Positions 30,303-39,584 of a stretch of 64,000 nucleotides of DNA are shown here, piece after piece. Below the pieces are notes generated by a model. That model was not told the DNA's origin. It saw only the letters and a list, made by a program, of their open reading frames with translations, and ran no database searches. The stretch lies in contig CACPOY010000002.1 in assembly GCA_902635685.1 (NCBI GenBank), forward strand, positions 124,001-188,000, written 5' to 3'. Position 1 is the first letter of the stretch; every line of letters begins with the position of its first letter. The translations under genes and the position numbers were made by a program. The stretch is from an uncultured Pelagibacteraceae bacterium. Its GTDB lineage: Bacteria; Pseudomonadota; Alphaproteobacteria; Pelagibacterales; Pelagibacteraceae.

Positions 30303-31676
30303 ATGACTTTAATTAAAAAAATCAAAGATAAAAAAGTCAATTTTGAATTTAATAAAGAATATATAAAAGTAGTCACTGATAAAATCTCAAATAGTGATGC
30401 AACTTTTATTACAAATTCTTTTAAAGAAATGCACCCTGCCGATGCAGCAGATATCATCGAACATTTAAGCCAAAATGATAGAGAAAATTTAATAAAACTA
30501 AATAATTTTAAAATAGATCCTGAGGTTTTTATTGAGCTAAATGAGTCAGTTCAGACTGAAATTATAAAATATCTTTCTTCAGATGCAATTGTTAGAATAC
30601 TGAAAAATTTAGAGTCTGATGACGCGATAGCTATTCTTGAAAATGTAGATGAAAAAAATAAAAACTCCATTCTAAGCTTACTACCACCCAAGGATCGTTT
30701 TGCTCTATTGGAAGGTCTGAGTTATCCCGAGGATAGTGCAGCAAGAATAATGCAAAGAGAATTCACTGCGATACCGAGTAATTGGTCTGTCGGTCAAACT
30801 ATCGATTATTTAAGAGAAAATAAAGATTTACCTGAACAATTTTTAGAAATTTATATTGTAGACGAAAATTTTAAACCTATCGGTACTGTACCATCATCTA
30901 AAGTTCTAAGAACACCAAGAGAAACAAAGATGTCATCGATTATGGATGACTCTATTTTTTTAGTTCCTGTGGATATGGATAGAGAAGAAGTTGGAAACTC
31001 ATTTGAAAATTATAATCTAAATTCAGCATGTGTCATTGATAAAAATAATAAGTTGGTTGGAATGATAACCTCAGATGATGTTTTAACTGTTTTAAAAGAA
31101 GAGGCAGAAGAAGATGCGCTAAGATTAGCTGGTGTAGGTGATGAAGAAATTACAGATGGAGTAATAACAAAAACTAAAAGACGATTTAACTGGTTGTTAT
31201 TAAATCTTTTTACTGCATTCTTAGCTACATATTGCATAAGTTTATTTGGAGCGACAATTGAACAAATGGTTGTTCTAGCTTTTTTGATGCCAATAGTAGC
31301 GTCAATGGGTGGTAATGCTGGAATGCAAACACTGGCTGTTACTGTTAGAACTCTTGCCACTAATGATTTAACAAAAAATAATTTTAATCAAAATATCTTT
31401 AAAGAGTTTAATATTGGTATTTTAAATGGAATTATTTTTGCAGTTATAAGTTCTATTATCGTTCAATTATGGTTTCAGGATATTCAACTCTCTTTAATAA
31501 TTTCTATTTCAATGGTTTTAACAATGATAGTTGCAGGTTTGTTTGGGATATTGGTACCTGTTACATTAAAAAAAATGAATATAGATCCCGCGATAGCCTC
31601 AAGTGTTTTTGTGACAACTATAACTGATGTTATTGGTTTTGTATCTTTTTTAGGTGTTGGAGCTTACTTTTTGTAA
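30303..31676 (+). CDS. mgtE: MgtE-family magnesium transporter
   Basis: The 457-residue protein has the MgtE layout: an N-terminal helical superhelix domain (about 35-140), a CBS pair (about 140-270, with MQREFTAIP and LVGMITSDDVL), and a C-terminal five-helix channel domain (about 290-457) including the conserved MPIVASMGGNAGMQ and DPAIASSVFVTTITDVIGF. MgtE is a Mg2+ channel gated by cytosolic Mg2+ through the N and CBS domains. A single gene, divergent from lipB and convergent with panC after only 3 nt. Confidence 0.96.
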   Translation: MTLIKKIKDKKVNFEFNKEYIKVVTDKISNSDATFITNSFKEMHPADAADIIEHLSQNDRENLIKLNNFKIDPEVFIELNESVQTEIIKYLSSDAIVRILKNLESDDAIAILENVDEKNKNSILSLLPPKDRFALLEGLSYPEDSAARIMQREFTAIPSNWSVGQTIDYLRENKDLPEQFLEIYIVDENFKPIGTVPSSKVLRTPRETKMSSIMDDSIFLVPVDMDREEVGNSFENYNLNSACVIDKNNKLVGMITSDDVLTVLKEEAEEDALRLAGVGDEEITDGVITKTKRRFNWLLLNLFTAFLATYCISLFGATIEQMVVLAFLMPIVASMGGNAGMQTLAVTVRTLATNDLTKNNFNQNIFKEFNIGILNGIIFAVISSIIVQLWFQDIQLSLIISISMVLTMIVAGLFGILVPVTLKKMNIDPAIASSVFVTTITDVIGFVSFLGVGAYFL

Positions 31677-31679
31677 ACA

Positions 31680-32492
31680 TTAAAAGTTATCTATAAGCCT
31701 TACTCTGTTAATATAATAACCAACAAAAATTTTGGCGTTTTTAGTTCTATTAGTCAGATGAAGATTTTTTGTGTTTCTTAATTCAATATAATCTATCTTA
31801 ATATCATACTTTTTTTTAAGTTCTTTTTTTTTCATTAAAAATAAATTTTTTAAATTAATCTTTTTAGATAATTTTTTTTTAAAAATAATAAGATTTCTAG
31901 CTATTGCACCTGCTTTCTTTAAATCATTTCTATTTAAAAGAGTATTTCTAGATGATAAAGCTAGTTTATTTTTATCTCTTATTGTTTTACAAGAAATAAT
32001 TTTAGATTTGAAATTTTTTTCAACAAATCTTTTTACTAATAACAACTGTTGAAAATCTTTTTCACCCATGAATATTTTTGATGGATTTATTATTTTTGTT
32101 AAACGGGTCATCACTTCAATTACCCCTTCAAAATGACCTTTTCTATACCTGGCACACATAATTTTATCTTGTTTGTTAAGTTTAATTTTTATTTTGTTTT
32201 TAGTTTTATAAATATCTTTGATTTTAGGAAGGTAAACAAAATCAACTTTTAGCTTTTTTAAAATTTTTAGATCTTTTTTTATATCTCTGGGATATTTTTT
32301 ATAGTCTTCTTTGTTATTAAATTGTTTAGGATTTATGAATATACTTACTATGGTTCTATTGGATAATTTTAAAGATTTTTTGATTAATGAGATATGACCA
32401 TCATGAAGACTACCCATAGTCGGTACAAATCCAATATTTGAATTGTTATATAATGCCTTATTTAAATCAATATTATTTAATAAAATTTTCAT
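31680..32492 (-). CDS. panC: Pantothenate synthetase
   Basis: PanC (270 aa from the ATG at 32492) joins pantoate and beta-alanine using ATP. The nucleotide-binding signatures VPTMGSLHDGHISLI (near residue 23) and IFMGEKDFQQLLLVKRFV are present, as is LALSSRNTLLN. The frame is open ten codons further upstream, but the conserved region starts soon after this methionine. No panB or panD lies nearby. It is AT- and Lys-rich even for this window. Confidence 0.94.
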   Translation of the reverse strand: MKILLNNIDLNKALYNNSNIGFVPTMGSLHDGHISLIKKSLKLSNRTIVSIFINPKQFNNKEDYKKYPRDIKKDLKILKKLKVDFVYLPKIKDIYKTKNKIKIKLNKQDKIMCARYRKGHFEGVIEVMTRLTKIINPSKIFMGEKDFQQLLLVKRFVEKNFKSKIISCKTIRDKNKLALSSRNTLLNRNDLKKAGAIARNLIIFKKKLSKKINLKNLFLMKKKELKKKYDIKIDYIELRNTKNLHLTNRTKNAKIFVGYYINRVRLIDNF

Positions 32493-32526
32493 TTGTATAA
32501 AACGTTTTAATAAGTAAAACATTTAA

Positions 32527-33342
32527 ATGATTAAACAAGCAATTATTCCATTAGCTGGTTTAGGTACAAGATTATTACCTTTAACCAGTATATTTGCCAA
32601 AGAACTTCTTCCTATTAATGGAAAACCAGGAATTGAGTATATTTTAGATGAATGTGCAGATGCTGGTATTAAAAAGATAATTTTTATAATTTCAAAAAAA
32701 AAACAAATGATAAAAAATTATTTTTACAAGGATAGCTTTTATAAAAAGATAATAAAAAAAAAAAAAGATCCTAGAGTTATTAAAGAATATAAAAAAATTT
32801 TGAAATATAAAAAGATGATTAAATTTGTTTACCAAAATAAACCTTTAGGAACAGGCGATGCAGTTTTAAAAACAAAAAAATTTATTACAGATGATTTTTT
32901 TCTTATGTTATTACCAGATGATCTAATAATTAAGAAAAATTGCTCGAAGTCGATGATTAATATACATAATCGTTATAAATCATCAGTAATGGCAAGTATG
33001 AATGTCCCAAAAAAAACTGTCTCAAGATGGGGAATTTATAAATTAGGAAAAAAATTGAATAAAAATAATTACGTTATAAAAGATGTCATTGAAAAACCTT
33101 CAATCTCAGCAGCACCGTCAAATAAAGCTGTAATAGGACGGTATATTCTTCCAAAAAAAATATTCTTTAAATTAATAAATCAAAAACCTGGCAAAGGTGG
33201 CGAAATTCATATCACTGATGCAATACAATCATTGATACAAAATGATGAAAAATTTATCGCTCATAATTTCACTGGAAAATACTTGGATTGTGGAAGTATG
33301 AGTGGTTATATCAAATCAACATTAGAAATAGCAAAATCATGA
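32527..33342 (+). CDS. galU: UTP--glucose-1-phosphate uridylyltransferase
   Basis: GalU (271 aa) makes UDP-glucose from UTP and glucose-1-phosphate. The nucleotidyltransferase signature PLAGLGTRLLPLTSIFAKELLPI is at the N-terminus, with the LPDDLI metal-binding region near residue 134 and VIEKPS near 177. It overlaps the ugd start (ATGA), so the pair makes UDP-glucose and then UDP-glucuronate for surface polysaccharide or lipid. Confidence 0.96.
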   Translation: MIKQAIIPLAGLGTRLLPLTSIFAKELLPINGKPGIEYILDECADAGIKKIIFIISKKKQMIKNYFYKDSFYKKIIKKKKDPRVIKEYKKILKYKKMIKFVYQNKPLGTGDAVLKTKKFITDDFFLMLLPDDLIIKKNCSKSMINIHNRYKSSVMASMNVPKKTVSRWGIYKLGKKLNKNNYVIKDVIEKPSISAAPSNKAVIGRYILPKKIFFKLINQKPGKGGEIHITDAIQSLIQNDEKFIAHNFTGKYLDCGSMSGYIKSTLEIAKS

Positions 33343-34640
33343 AACTTTGTATGATAGGAACTGGTTATGTAGGTTTAGTTAGTGGTGTATGCTTTGCTGA
33401 TCTAGGTAATAATGTAATTTGCGTTGATAAAGACTTAAAAAAAATAGATCTACTTTCTAAAGGAAAAATTCCTATTTATGAACCTGGACTTACTGAATTA
33501 GTAAATAAAAATTATAAAAATAAAAGATTAAAATTTTCATCAGATTTAAAAAAATCAGTAAAAGAATCTGATATAATTTTTATTTGCGTTGGAACTCCAA
33601 CAAAAAAGGGAGGTAGCAGTGCAGATCTAAGCCAAATTTTTCAAGTAGCAAAACAGATAAGTTTATCAATTAATAATTTTAAGATCATAGTTACCAAGTC
33701 AACGGTTCCTGTAACAACAGGTGATGAAATTGAAAAAATTATATTAAAAAAAAAGAGTAACAAAAATAAATTTTCTGTTGTATCAAATCCAGAATTTTTA
33801 AGAGAAGGAGAAGCTATTCGAGATTTTATTTTTCCTGATAGAATAGTTGTTGGATCTAACAATAAAAAGTCTGACCGTTTAATGAATAATTTATATTCAC
33901 CATTAATTTCTAAAGGAGCTCAATATGTTCGTACATCAAGAAGAGCAGCAGAATTAATTAAATATTCATCCAATGCTTTTTTAGCTACTAAAATTACATT
34001 CATTAATGAAATCGCAAATTTGTGTGAAAAAACAGGAATAAATGTCGAGGATATCTCAATCGGGATGGGTTTAGATAAAAGGATTGGGAGTCGTTTTTTA
34101 AGAGCAGGGCCTGGTTATGGTGGATCATGTTTTCCAAAAGATACTAAAGCTATAATTTCTACAGCTGATAAGTTTAAAATAAATCTTTCCGTAATAAAAT
34201 CAGTCATAAAATCAAATGAAAATAGATCTAATTTTTTACTGAACAAAGTCCATAAAATTTTAAATAACAAAATCAAAAATAAAAAAATAACTTTCTTAGG
34301 TGTAACATTTAAGGCTAACACAGACGATATGAGAGACTCCTCAAGTTTAAAAATGATACCAGCATTATCAAAAAAAGGGGCTAAAATAAATTATTTTGAT
34401 CCAACGGGTTTTAAAAAAGAGTTCTCAAATATAAAAAATGTTTTTTATATTGATAATATTAAAGATTCTGTACAAGGTTCAGATCTTGTGATTATTCATA
34501 CTGAATGGAACGATTTTAAATCAATTAATTTTAAGAATTTAGTAAGAGGTAAAAAATTTATTATTTATGATATGAGAAATATATACTCTCCAATGAAAAT
34601 AAAAAATCAAGGTTTTAAATATTATAGTATTGGAAGATAA
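33339..34640 (+). CDS. ugd: UDP-glucose 6-dehydrogenase
   Basis: Ugd (433 aa from ATG 33339) oxidises UDP-glucose to UDP-glucuronate with 2 NAD+. The NAD-binding motif GTGYVGLVSG is at residues 6-15; the catalytic cysteine is Cys264 in GPGYGGSCFPKDTKA; the C-terminal UDP-binding domain begins near 315 (FLGVTFKANTDDMRDSSSL). The frame stays open 17 codons upstream inside galU, but the Rossmann fold begins at this methionine. Confidence 0.96.
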   Translation: MKLCMIGTGYVGLVSGVCFADLGNNVICVDKDLKKIDLLSKGKIPIYEPGLTELVNKNYKNKRLKFSSDLKKSVKESDIIFICVGTPTKKGGSSADLSQIFQVAKQISLSINNFKIIVTKSTVPVTTGDEIEKIILKKKSNKNKFSVVSNPEFLREGEAIRDFIFPDRIVVGSNNKKSDRLMNNLYSPLISKGAQYVRTSRRAAELIKYSSNAFLATKITFINEIANLCEKTGINVEDISIGMGLDKRIGSRFLRAGPGYGGSCFPKDTKAIISTADKFKINLSVIKSVIKSNENRSNFLLNKVHKILNNKIKNKKITFLGVTFKANTDDMRDSSSLKMIPALSKKGAKINYFDPTGFKKEFSNIKNVFYIDNIKDSVQGSDLVIIHTEWNDFKSINFKNLVRGKKFIIYDMRNIYSPMKIKNQGFKYYSIGR

Positions 34641-34643
34641 ATT

Positions 34644-35105
34644 TTAATTTAACTCAAATATAGCATCAACTTCAACAGCAACACCTAAAGGCAGACTATT
34701 AACACTTACAGCTGCTCTCGTATGCATTCCTGAATCTCCAAACACAGATGCAATTAAATCAGATGCACCATTAATTACTTTAGGTTGATCCTGAAAATTA
34801 TCAATAGAATTAACAAAACCTGTTAGTTTAATACAAGATTTGATTTTTGTTAGATCATTATCGCATGCTTTCATTATTTGAGAAATAATACTTAATGCAC
34901 ATCTTTTTGCTGCATTATATCCTGAGTCTACATCTAAATCTTTTCCAACTTTTCCTTTTATTAATTCACCTTTTTCATTAATTGAAATTTGTCCTGAAAC
35001 AAATAACATCTTCCCTGTTATTTTTGTTGCAACATAATTTCCCACTGGTGCTTTAGCATCAGGAAGTTTTAACCCAAGTTTTTCCAAGTTTTTTTGATAA
35101 TTCAT
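34644..35105 (-). CDS. RidA/YjgF-family protein
   Basis: The 153-residue protein belongs to the RidA (YjgF/YER057c/UK114) superfamily, in the longer subgroup with an N-terminal NLEKLGLKLPDAKAPVGNYV segment. LFVSGQIS, VKLTGFV-like and a C-terminal RAAVSVNSLPLGVAVEVDAIFEL match the fold, and Arg in the RAAV motif sits where RidA enamine/imine deaminases bind the carboxylate. Whether it is a true deaminase is uncertain. It overlaps topA by 4 nt at its start and is convergent with ugd after 3 nt. Confidence 0.88.
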   Translation of the reverse strand: MNYQKNLEKLGLKLPDAKAPVGNYVATKITGKMLFVSGQISINEKGELIKGKVGKDLDVDSGYNAAKRCALSIISQIMKACDNDLTKIKSCIKLTGFVNSIDNFQDQPKVINGASDLIASVFGDSGMHTRAAVSVNSLPLGVAVEVDAIFELN

Positions 35106-37681
35106 CTTTTCTTTTTTTTCTTTTTTGTTTTATCGTATTCTTTTCTTTTCTCAATCAATATTAACGCTTCTTCCATTGTGAGTTCTGTAGGATCCTTTTC
35201 TTCAGGTATTGTAGCATTTAGAGATTTATATTTGATATAAGGTCCGTATTGTCCTTTCATAATTCTAACTGGTTTTTTATCTTCAGGGTGTTCACCTAAA
35301 TCTTTGATCATCGAAGAAGACATTCTTCCTGGTTTAGCTTCAGCAATTAATGTTATCGCTCTATTTAAACCAATAGAGAAAATCTCTTCAACATTTTCTA
35401 TTCGAGCTGATTTATTTTCACATTTCAGGTAAGGACCAAATCTTCCTGTGTTTAAAGTAATTTCTTTTTGATTATCAGGATTTATTCCTAAAGATTTTGG
35501 TAGAGAGCATAAAAATTTTGCTTTTTCTAAATCTATACTATCTAGCTCCAAACCTTTTGGAATAGAGATATTTTTTAAAAGTTCATTTACATCTGATTTA
35601 AGTTTTTTTGTTTTGCTTTTTTTCTTTGGTTTTTTTTCAATTTCTATATCCTCTGGAATTTTTTCATATTGCAAATATGGACCGAATCTGCCATTTTTAA
35701 GATATATATCATTGCCGTTCTCATGTTTTCCAATAAATTTTGGTTCAGCTAACTGTGCTTGTGCTGCTGCTTTAGCTTTAGACAAAGGTCTTGTAAATTT
35801 ACATTCAGGATAATTTGAACAACCAATAAACGCACCTCCCCTAAAGCTATTTTTTAAGCTTAGTGTCCCTGAATTACATAATTGACATTTTCTTACAATA
35901 TTTCCTTTATCATCCTTATCGAAAACCAAATCTCCTAAACTTTCATTTAATAGATCTAAAACCTCTCTTGTTCTTTTTTCCTTCACTTCAGCTACATTAT
36001 TGTTGAAGTCTTTCCAAAAAAGCTCCAGAACCTTAATCCAGCTTTCTTTTCCAGTTGTAATTTCGTCTAATTGATCTTCTAAACCAGCAGTAAAGTTATA
36101 ATCCACATATTTTGAGAACAATTTTTCAAGAAAAGCTGAAATAAGTTTTCCTCTATCTGTAGGAAAAAATCTTTTATTCAATATCTCTGCGTAACCTCTA
36201 TTTGCTATTGTAGAAATTATACTTGCATAAGTAGATGGTCTTCCTATTCCCAATTCCTCTAGTTTTTTTACTAAGCTAGCCTCAGAATATCTTGGAGGGG
36301 GTTGTGTAAAATGCTGTTCATCTATTAAGGACTCAATGTTTACAAGTCCTTTAGACACAGAGGGAAGAATGTTTTCATCATCATCCTTACCTTGATTATT
36401 ATATATCTTTAAAAATCCATCAAATTTGAGAACTGATCCACTTGCTTTACATACTGTATCATCATTATTTGATGTAATCGTAATAGTATTTCTATCAAAT
36501 TTAGCAGATTGCATTTGAGAAGATAGAGCTCTACTCCATATTAAATCATAAAGTTTATTTTGATCTGTGCTTAGATACCTTTTTATACTTTGGGGAGTTC
36601 TGATAATATCTGTGGGTCTTATTGCTTCATGTGCCTCTTGTGCATTTTTTGCCTTTTTGCCGGAGTAATTTAAAGCACTCTCAGGCAGATATTCATTACC
36701 GATTTCTTTTTTGATATAATCTCTAAAAGCCACAACAGCATCTTTTGATAAATTAGTACCATCTGTTCTCATATATGTTATCAAACCTATAGTTTCTCCT
36801 TCAATTTCTACTCCTTGGTAAAGTTTTTGAGCAATTTGCATAGTTCTTGATGCACCAAACCCTAATCGACTTGAAGCTGTTTGTTGAAGAGTTGATGTAG
36901 TAAATGGTCCTGATGGATTACGATTTACCACTTTACTTGATATATCAGTAATACTAAATTTTTTTTGATTGATGCTTGATATAGCTTTATTTATCTCATC
37001 CTTATTTCTAAAAGATAATTTTTCAATTTTGTTGTTATCTAGTTGACTAATACTTGCAAGGATATTTTGATTTTTTTCATCTTTAAATTTGACACTTAAA
37101 GTCCAAAATTCTTCTGGCTTAAAGGACTCAATTTCATGCTCTCTTTCAGTTATCAATTTTAAAGCTACCGATTGAACTCTTCCCGCAGATTTAGAGCCTG
37201 GAAGTTTTGTCCATAATATTGGTGAGATATTAAAGCCAACCAAGTAATCTAACGCTCTTCGAGCCATGTAAGCATCAACTAAAAGTGGTTCAATTTGTCT
37301 TGGATTTTCAATGCCATGAATTACTGCTTTTTTTGTAATCTCGTTAAAAACAACCCTTTCAATTTCTTTATCTTTAAGAAGTTTTTTTTCATTTAGATAC
37401 TCTTTTACATGCCAAGCTATTGCTTCTCCTTCTCGATCAGGATCAGTAGCTAATATAATTTTTGAAGAATCTTTGGCTGCATCAGTAATTTCTTTAAGAT
37501 ATTTTTTTGAAAAGCTATCAATTTCCCATTCCATCTTAAAATCTTGATCTGGGTCAACTGAACCATTTTTAGAAGGTAAATCTCTAATATGCCCATAACT
37601 AGCTAATACTTTATAATTGTCTCCCAAATATTTATTGATAGTTTTGGCTTTAGCTGGACTTTCTACAATGACCAAGTTCAT
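35102..37681 (-). CDS. topA: DNA topoisomerase I
   Basis: TopA (859 aa from the start at 37681) relaxes negative supercoils. The TOPRIM motifs are VIVESPAKA (Glu7) and DPDREGE (80-86); the nucleophile is Tyr303 in ITYMRTDG. A four-cysteine zinc finger follows the core (CQLCNSGT and CSNYPEC), then three Topo_C-type repeats with GRFGPY, GRFGPY and GQYGPY, and a basic tail. Upstream in-frame codons to 37690 add three residues without support. In many alphaproteobacteria dprA lies between plsY and topA; here the two are 36 nt apart. Confidence 0.97.
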   Translation of the reverse strand: MNLVIVESPAKAKTINKYLGDNYKVLASYGHIRDLPSKNGSVDPDQDFKMEWEIDSFSKKYLKEITDAAKDSSKIILATDPDREGEAIAWHVKEYLNEKKLLKDKEIERVVFNEITKKAVIHGIENPRQIEPLLVDAYMARRALDYLVGFNISPILWTKLPGSKSAGRVQSVALKLITEREHEIESFKPEEFWTLSVKFKDEKNQNILASISQLDNNKIEKLSFRNKDEINKAISSINQKKFSITDISSKVVNRNPSGPFTTSTLQQTASSRLGFGASRTMQIAQKLYQGVEIEGETIGLITYMRTDGTNLSKDAVVAFRDYIKKEIGNEYLPESALNYSGKKAKNAQEAHEAIRPTDIIRTPQSIKRYLSTDQNKLYDLIWSRALSSQMQSAKFDRNTITITSNNDDTVCKASGSVLKFDGFLKIYNNQGKDDDENILPSVSKGLVNIESLIDEQHFTQPPPRYSEASLVKKLEELGIGRPSTYASIISTIANRGYAEILNKRFFPTDRGKLISAFLEKLFSKYVDYNFTAGLEDQLDEITTGKESWIKVLELFWKDFNNNVAEVKEKRTREVLDLLNESLGDLVFDKDDKGNIVRKCQLCNSGTLSLKNSFRGGAFIGCSNYPECKFTRPLSKAKAAAQAQLAEPKFIGKHENGNDIYLKNGRFGPYLQYEKIPEDIEIEKKPKKKSKTKKLKSDVNELLKNISIPKGLELDSIDLEKAKFLCSLPKSLGINPDNQKEITLNTGRFGPYLKCENKSARIENVEEIFSIGLNRAITLIAEAKPGRMSSSMIKDLGEHPEDKKPVRIMKGQYGPYIKYKSLNATIPEEKDPTELTMEEALILIEKRKEYDKTKKKKKKR

Positions 37682-37717
37682 AAATAACAAACTACCTAAA
37701 AGAGTTAGATAGTCAAA

Positions 37718-38296
37718 CTAATAAATTTTTGTCTTAGTTTCTTCTTTATTTTTCAATCTTTTAATATTTTCTCGATGGGTAAAAAATATTAACACAAACA
37801 TGATTATAAAAAAAAATACATCGTTAAATTGAACTGTGATTAGTAAATAAACAGGAACTGATATAGAGGCAATTAATGAAGATAAAGATGAATATTTTGT
37901 TAAGACAAAAATTATTAACCAAGATAAAGCAAAAATAATTCCAAAATAAATATTTATTGCAAACAGGATGCCAACATATGTTGCAACACCTTTGCCTCCC
38001 TTAAATTTCAACCATACAGGAAATACGTGACCTATAAATGCGCATAATGACGACAAATATAATAAATCTGTGTAATAAATTTTAACAAATATAACAGGGA
38101 TAACAGCTTTTAAAATATCAAGAGATAATGTTATATAACCGACTATCTTGTTACCAGTTCTAAGCACATTTGTAGCTCCGATATTTCCAGATCCAATATC
38201 TCTTATATCTTTTTTCAAAAAAATTTTTGTTAATATTAATCCAAATGGAATTGATCCCATCAAATATGAAATTATACCTATGATTAAAATATCCAT
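37718..38296 (-). CDS. plsY: Acyl-phosphate glycerol-3-phosphate acyltransferase
   Basis: PlsY (192 aa) is an integral membrane enzyme that makes lysophosphatidate, the first committed phospholipid precursor. The three loop motifs are GSIPFGLILTK, GSGNIGATNVLR and the glycine-rich FKGGKGVATYVG, among about five to seven hydrophobic helices. It lies one base downstream of the dihydroorotase-like gene and upstream of topA, in an alphaproteobacteria-typical run. Confidence 0.96.
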   Translation of the reverse strand: MDILIIGIISYLMGSIPFGLILTKIFLKKDIRDIGSGNIGATNVLRTGNKIVGYITLSLDILKAVIPVIFVKIYYTDLLYLSSLCAFIGHVFPVWLKFKGGKGVATYVGILFAINIYFGIIFALSWLIIFVLTKYSSLSSLIASISVPVYLLITVQFNDVFFFIIMFVLIFFTHRENIKRLKNKEETKTKIY

Positions 38297-38297
38297 A

Positions 38298-39584
38298 CTA
38301 AAGCTTAAATAATTCTTTACCTTTTACAAATGTATTAGTGACTTTGCCTTGAAGTTTTTTATCTTCGATAGATGTATTTTTTGATTTTGAGATAAGCTTA
38401 TCTTTTTTTACAATCCATGGTTTATCTATATCTACTATGCAAAGATCGGCATCATTACCAATAGATAGATTCCCTTTATTAATTCTTAATATTTTAGCAG
38501 GGTTTGATGTCAATGCTTTTATTATTGTCTCTAATTTGAGTGATCCGTTATGATATAATTCTAAACTTAGAGACAGCAGAGTTTCAATACCAGACGCACC
38601 AGTTGCTGCTTGAGCAAAGGTTAATCTTTTTGATTCTTCATCTTCAGGCTTATGATCTGAAACTATTACATCAATCAAATCGTCCTTTAAACCTTGTACT
38701 AAAGCCAGTCTATCTTCCTCTCTTCTTAATGGTGGAGATAATTTCAAAAATGTTTTGAAATCTCCTATGTCATTTTCATTTAAAGATAAGTTGTTAACTG
38801 AAACACCACATGTAAATTTTACTATTTCCTTTCTTAATTTAATTACCTCGACAGACTTTTGTGATGATAATTGAGAGATATGATATCTACATTTAACCTT
38901 TTCCAGTAATGTTAAATCTCTTTCGATCAGAATACGTTCAGCGATTTCAGGTATACCAGATAGACCTAATTTTGATGCAATTATTCCAGAGTTAATCATA
39001 CCATTTTTTGCTAACTCATAATCTTCAGCGTGCTGCATTATTAAGCTACCTAAGTCTTTAGCTGAGTTCATTATTCTAGACATTAATCTTGGGTTTTGAA
39101 TTGTTTTAACGCCATCGGTGAATGCAATTATTCCTTTATTTTGTAACAAACCAAACTCAGTCATATTTGCACCCTCAGTATTTTTTGTTAAAGAGGCACA
39201 TGGAAAAATATTTATCTTTGATTTATCTCTTCCTCTTCTTTTTAAAAAGTCGACTATGGAAACGTTATCAATTACCGGATCTGTATTTGGCATTGTTACA
39301 ACTGAAGTGACACCACCCGAGAGTGCTGCGTTACTCAGTGTCCTAAAATTTTCTTTATACTCATAGCCCGGTTCACCAACAAAAACTCGCATATCGACTA
39401 ATCCAGGGAAAATATACTTACCTTTTAAATCAATTGGTTTCTCTCTACTTGGTAAATTATTAATATTTACTTTTTTTCCTATAGCCTCAATTTTTCCATC
39501 TTCACTTATAATCAGACCCCCGTTCTCATTCATGGAGTTATAAGGATCAATTATATTTGCGTTTATAAAATATTGTTTTTTCAT
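38298..39584 (-). CDS. Dihydroorotase-like protein, probably non-catalytic (PyrC')
   Basis: The 428-residue protein is a class I dihydroorotase homologue (amidohydrolase fold). The segment that normally reads DPHVHLREPG is DMRVFVGEPG: the two zinc-binding histidines are Arg66 and Phe68 and the substrate-binding arginine is Gly70. Later ligand-like positions (QHAED, YHISQL, SDHKPED) remain. This pattern matches the inactive PyrC' (PyrX) proteins that assemble with aspartate transcarbamoylase. Its start overlaps the pyrB stop (TAATG), which supports a PyrB partner role. The true dihydroorotase would then be encoded elsewhere. The start MKKQYF at 39584 is preferred over one three codons upstream. 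Confidence 0.9.
   Translation of the reverse strand: MKKQYFINANIIDPYNSMNENGGLIISEDGKIEAIGKKVNINNLPSREKPIDLKGKYIFPGLVDMRVFVGEPGYEYKENFRTLSNAALSGGVTSVVTMPNTDPVIDNVSIVDFLKRRGRDKSKINIFPCASLTKNTEGANMTEFGLLQNKGIIAFTDGVKTIQNPRLMSRIMNSAKDLGSLIMQHAEDYELAKNGMINSGIIASKLGLSGIPEIAERILIERDLTLLEKVKCRYHISQLSSQKSVEVIKLRKEIVKFTCGVSVNNLSLNENDIGDFKTFLKLSPPLRREEDRLALVQGLKDDLIDVIVSDHKPEDEESKRLTFAQAATGASGIETLLSLSLELYHNGSLKLETIIKALTSNPAKILRINKGNLSIGNDADLCIVDIDKPWIVKKDKLISKSKNTSIEDKKLQGKVTNTFVKGKELFKL

Noticed and set aside
31666-31687. ACTTTT/AAAAGT inverted repeat at the mgtE-panC junction as a bidirectional terminator
   Set aside because: Only 6 bp, mostly A-T, with a 10-nt loop; such repeats are common by chance at this base composition.
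35613-35813. Plus-strand open frame inside topA with cysteine-rich translation
   Set aside because: The cysteine and glycine runs come from the complement of the Lys-rich and repeat region of TopA; it is a shadow frame.
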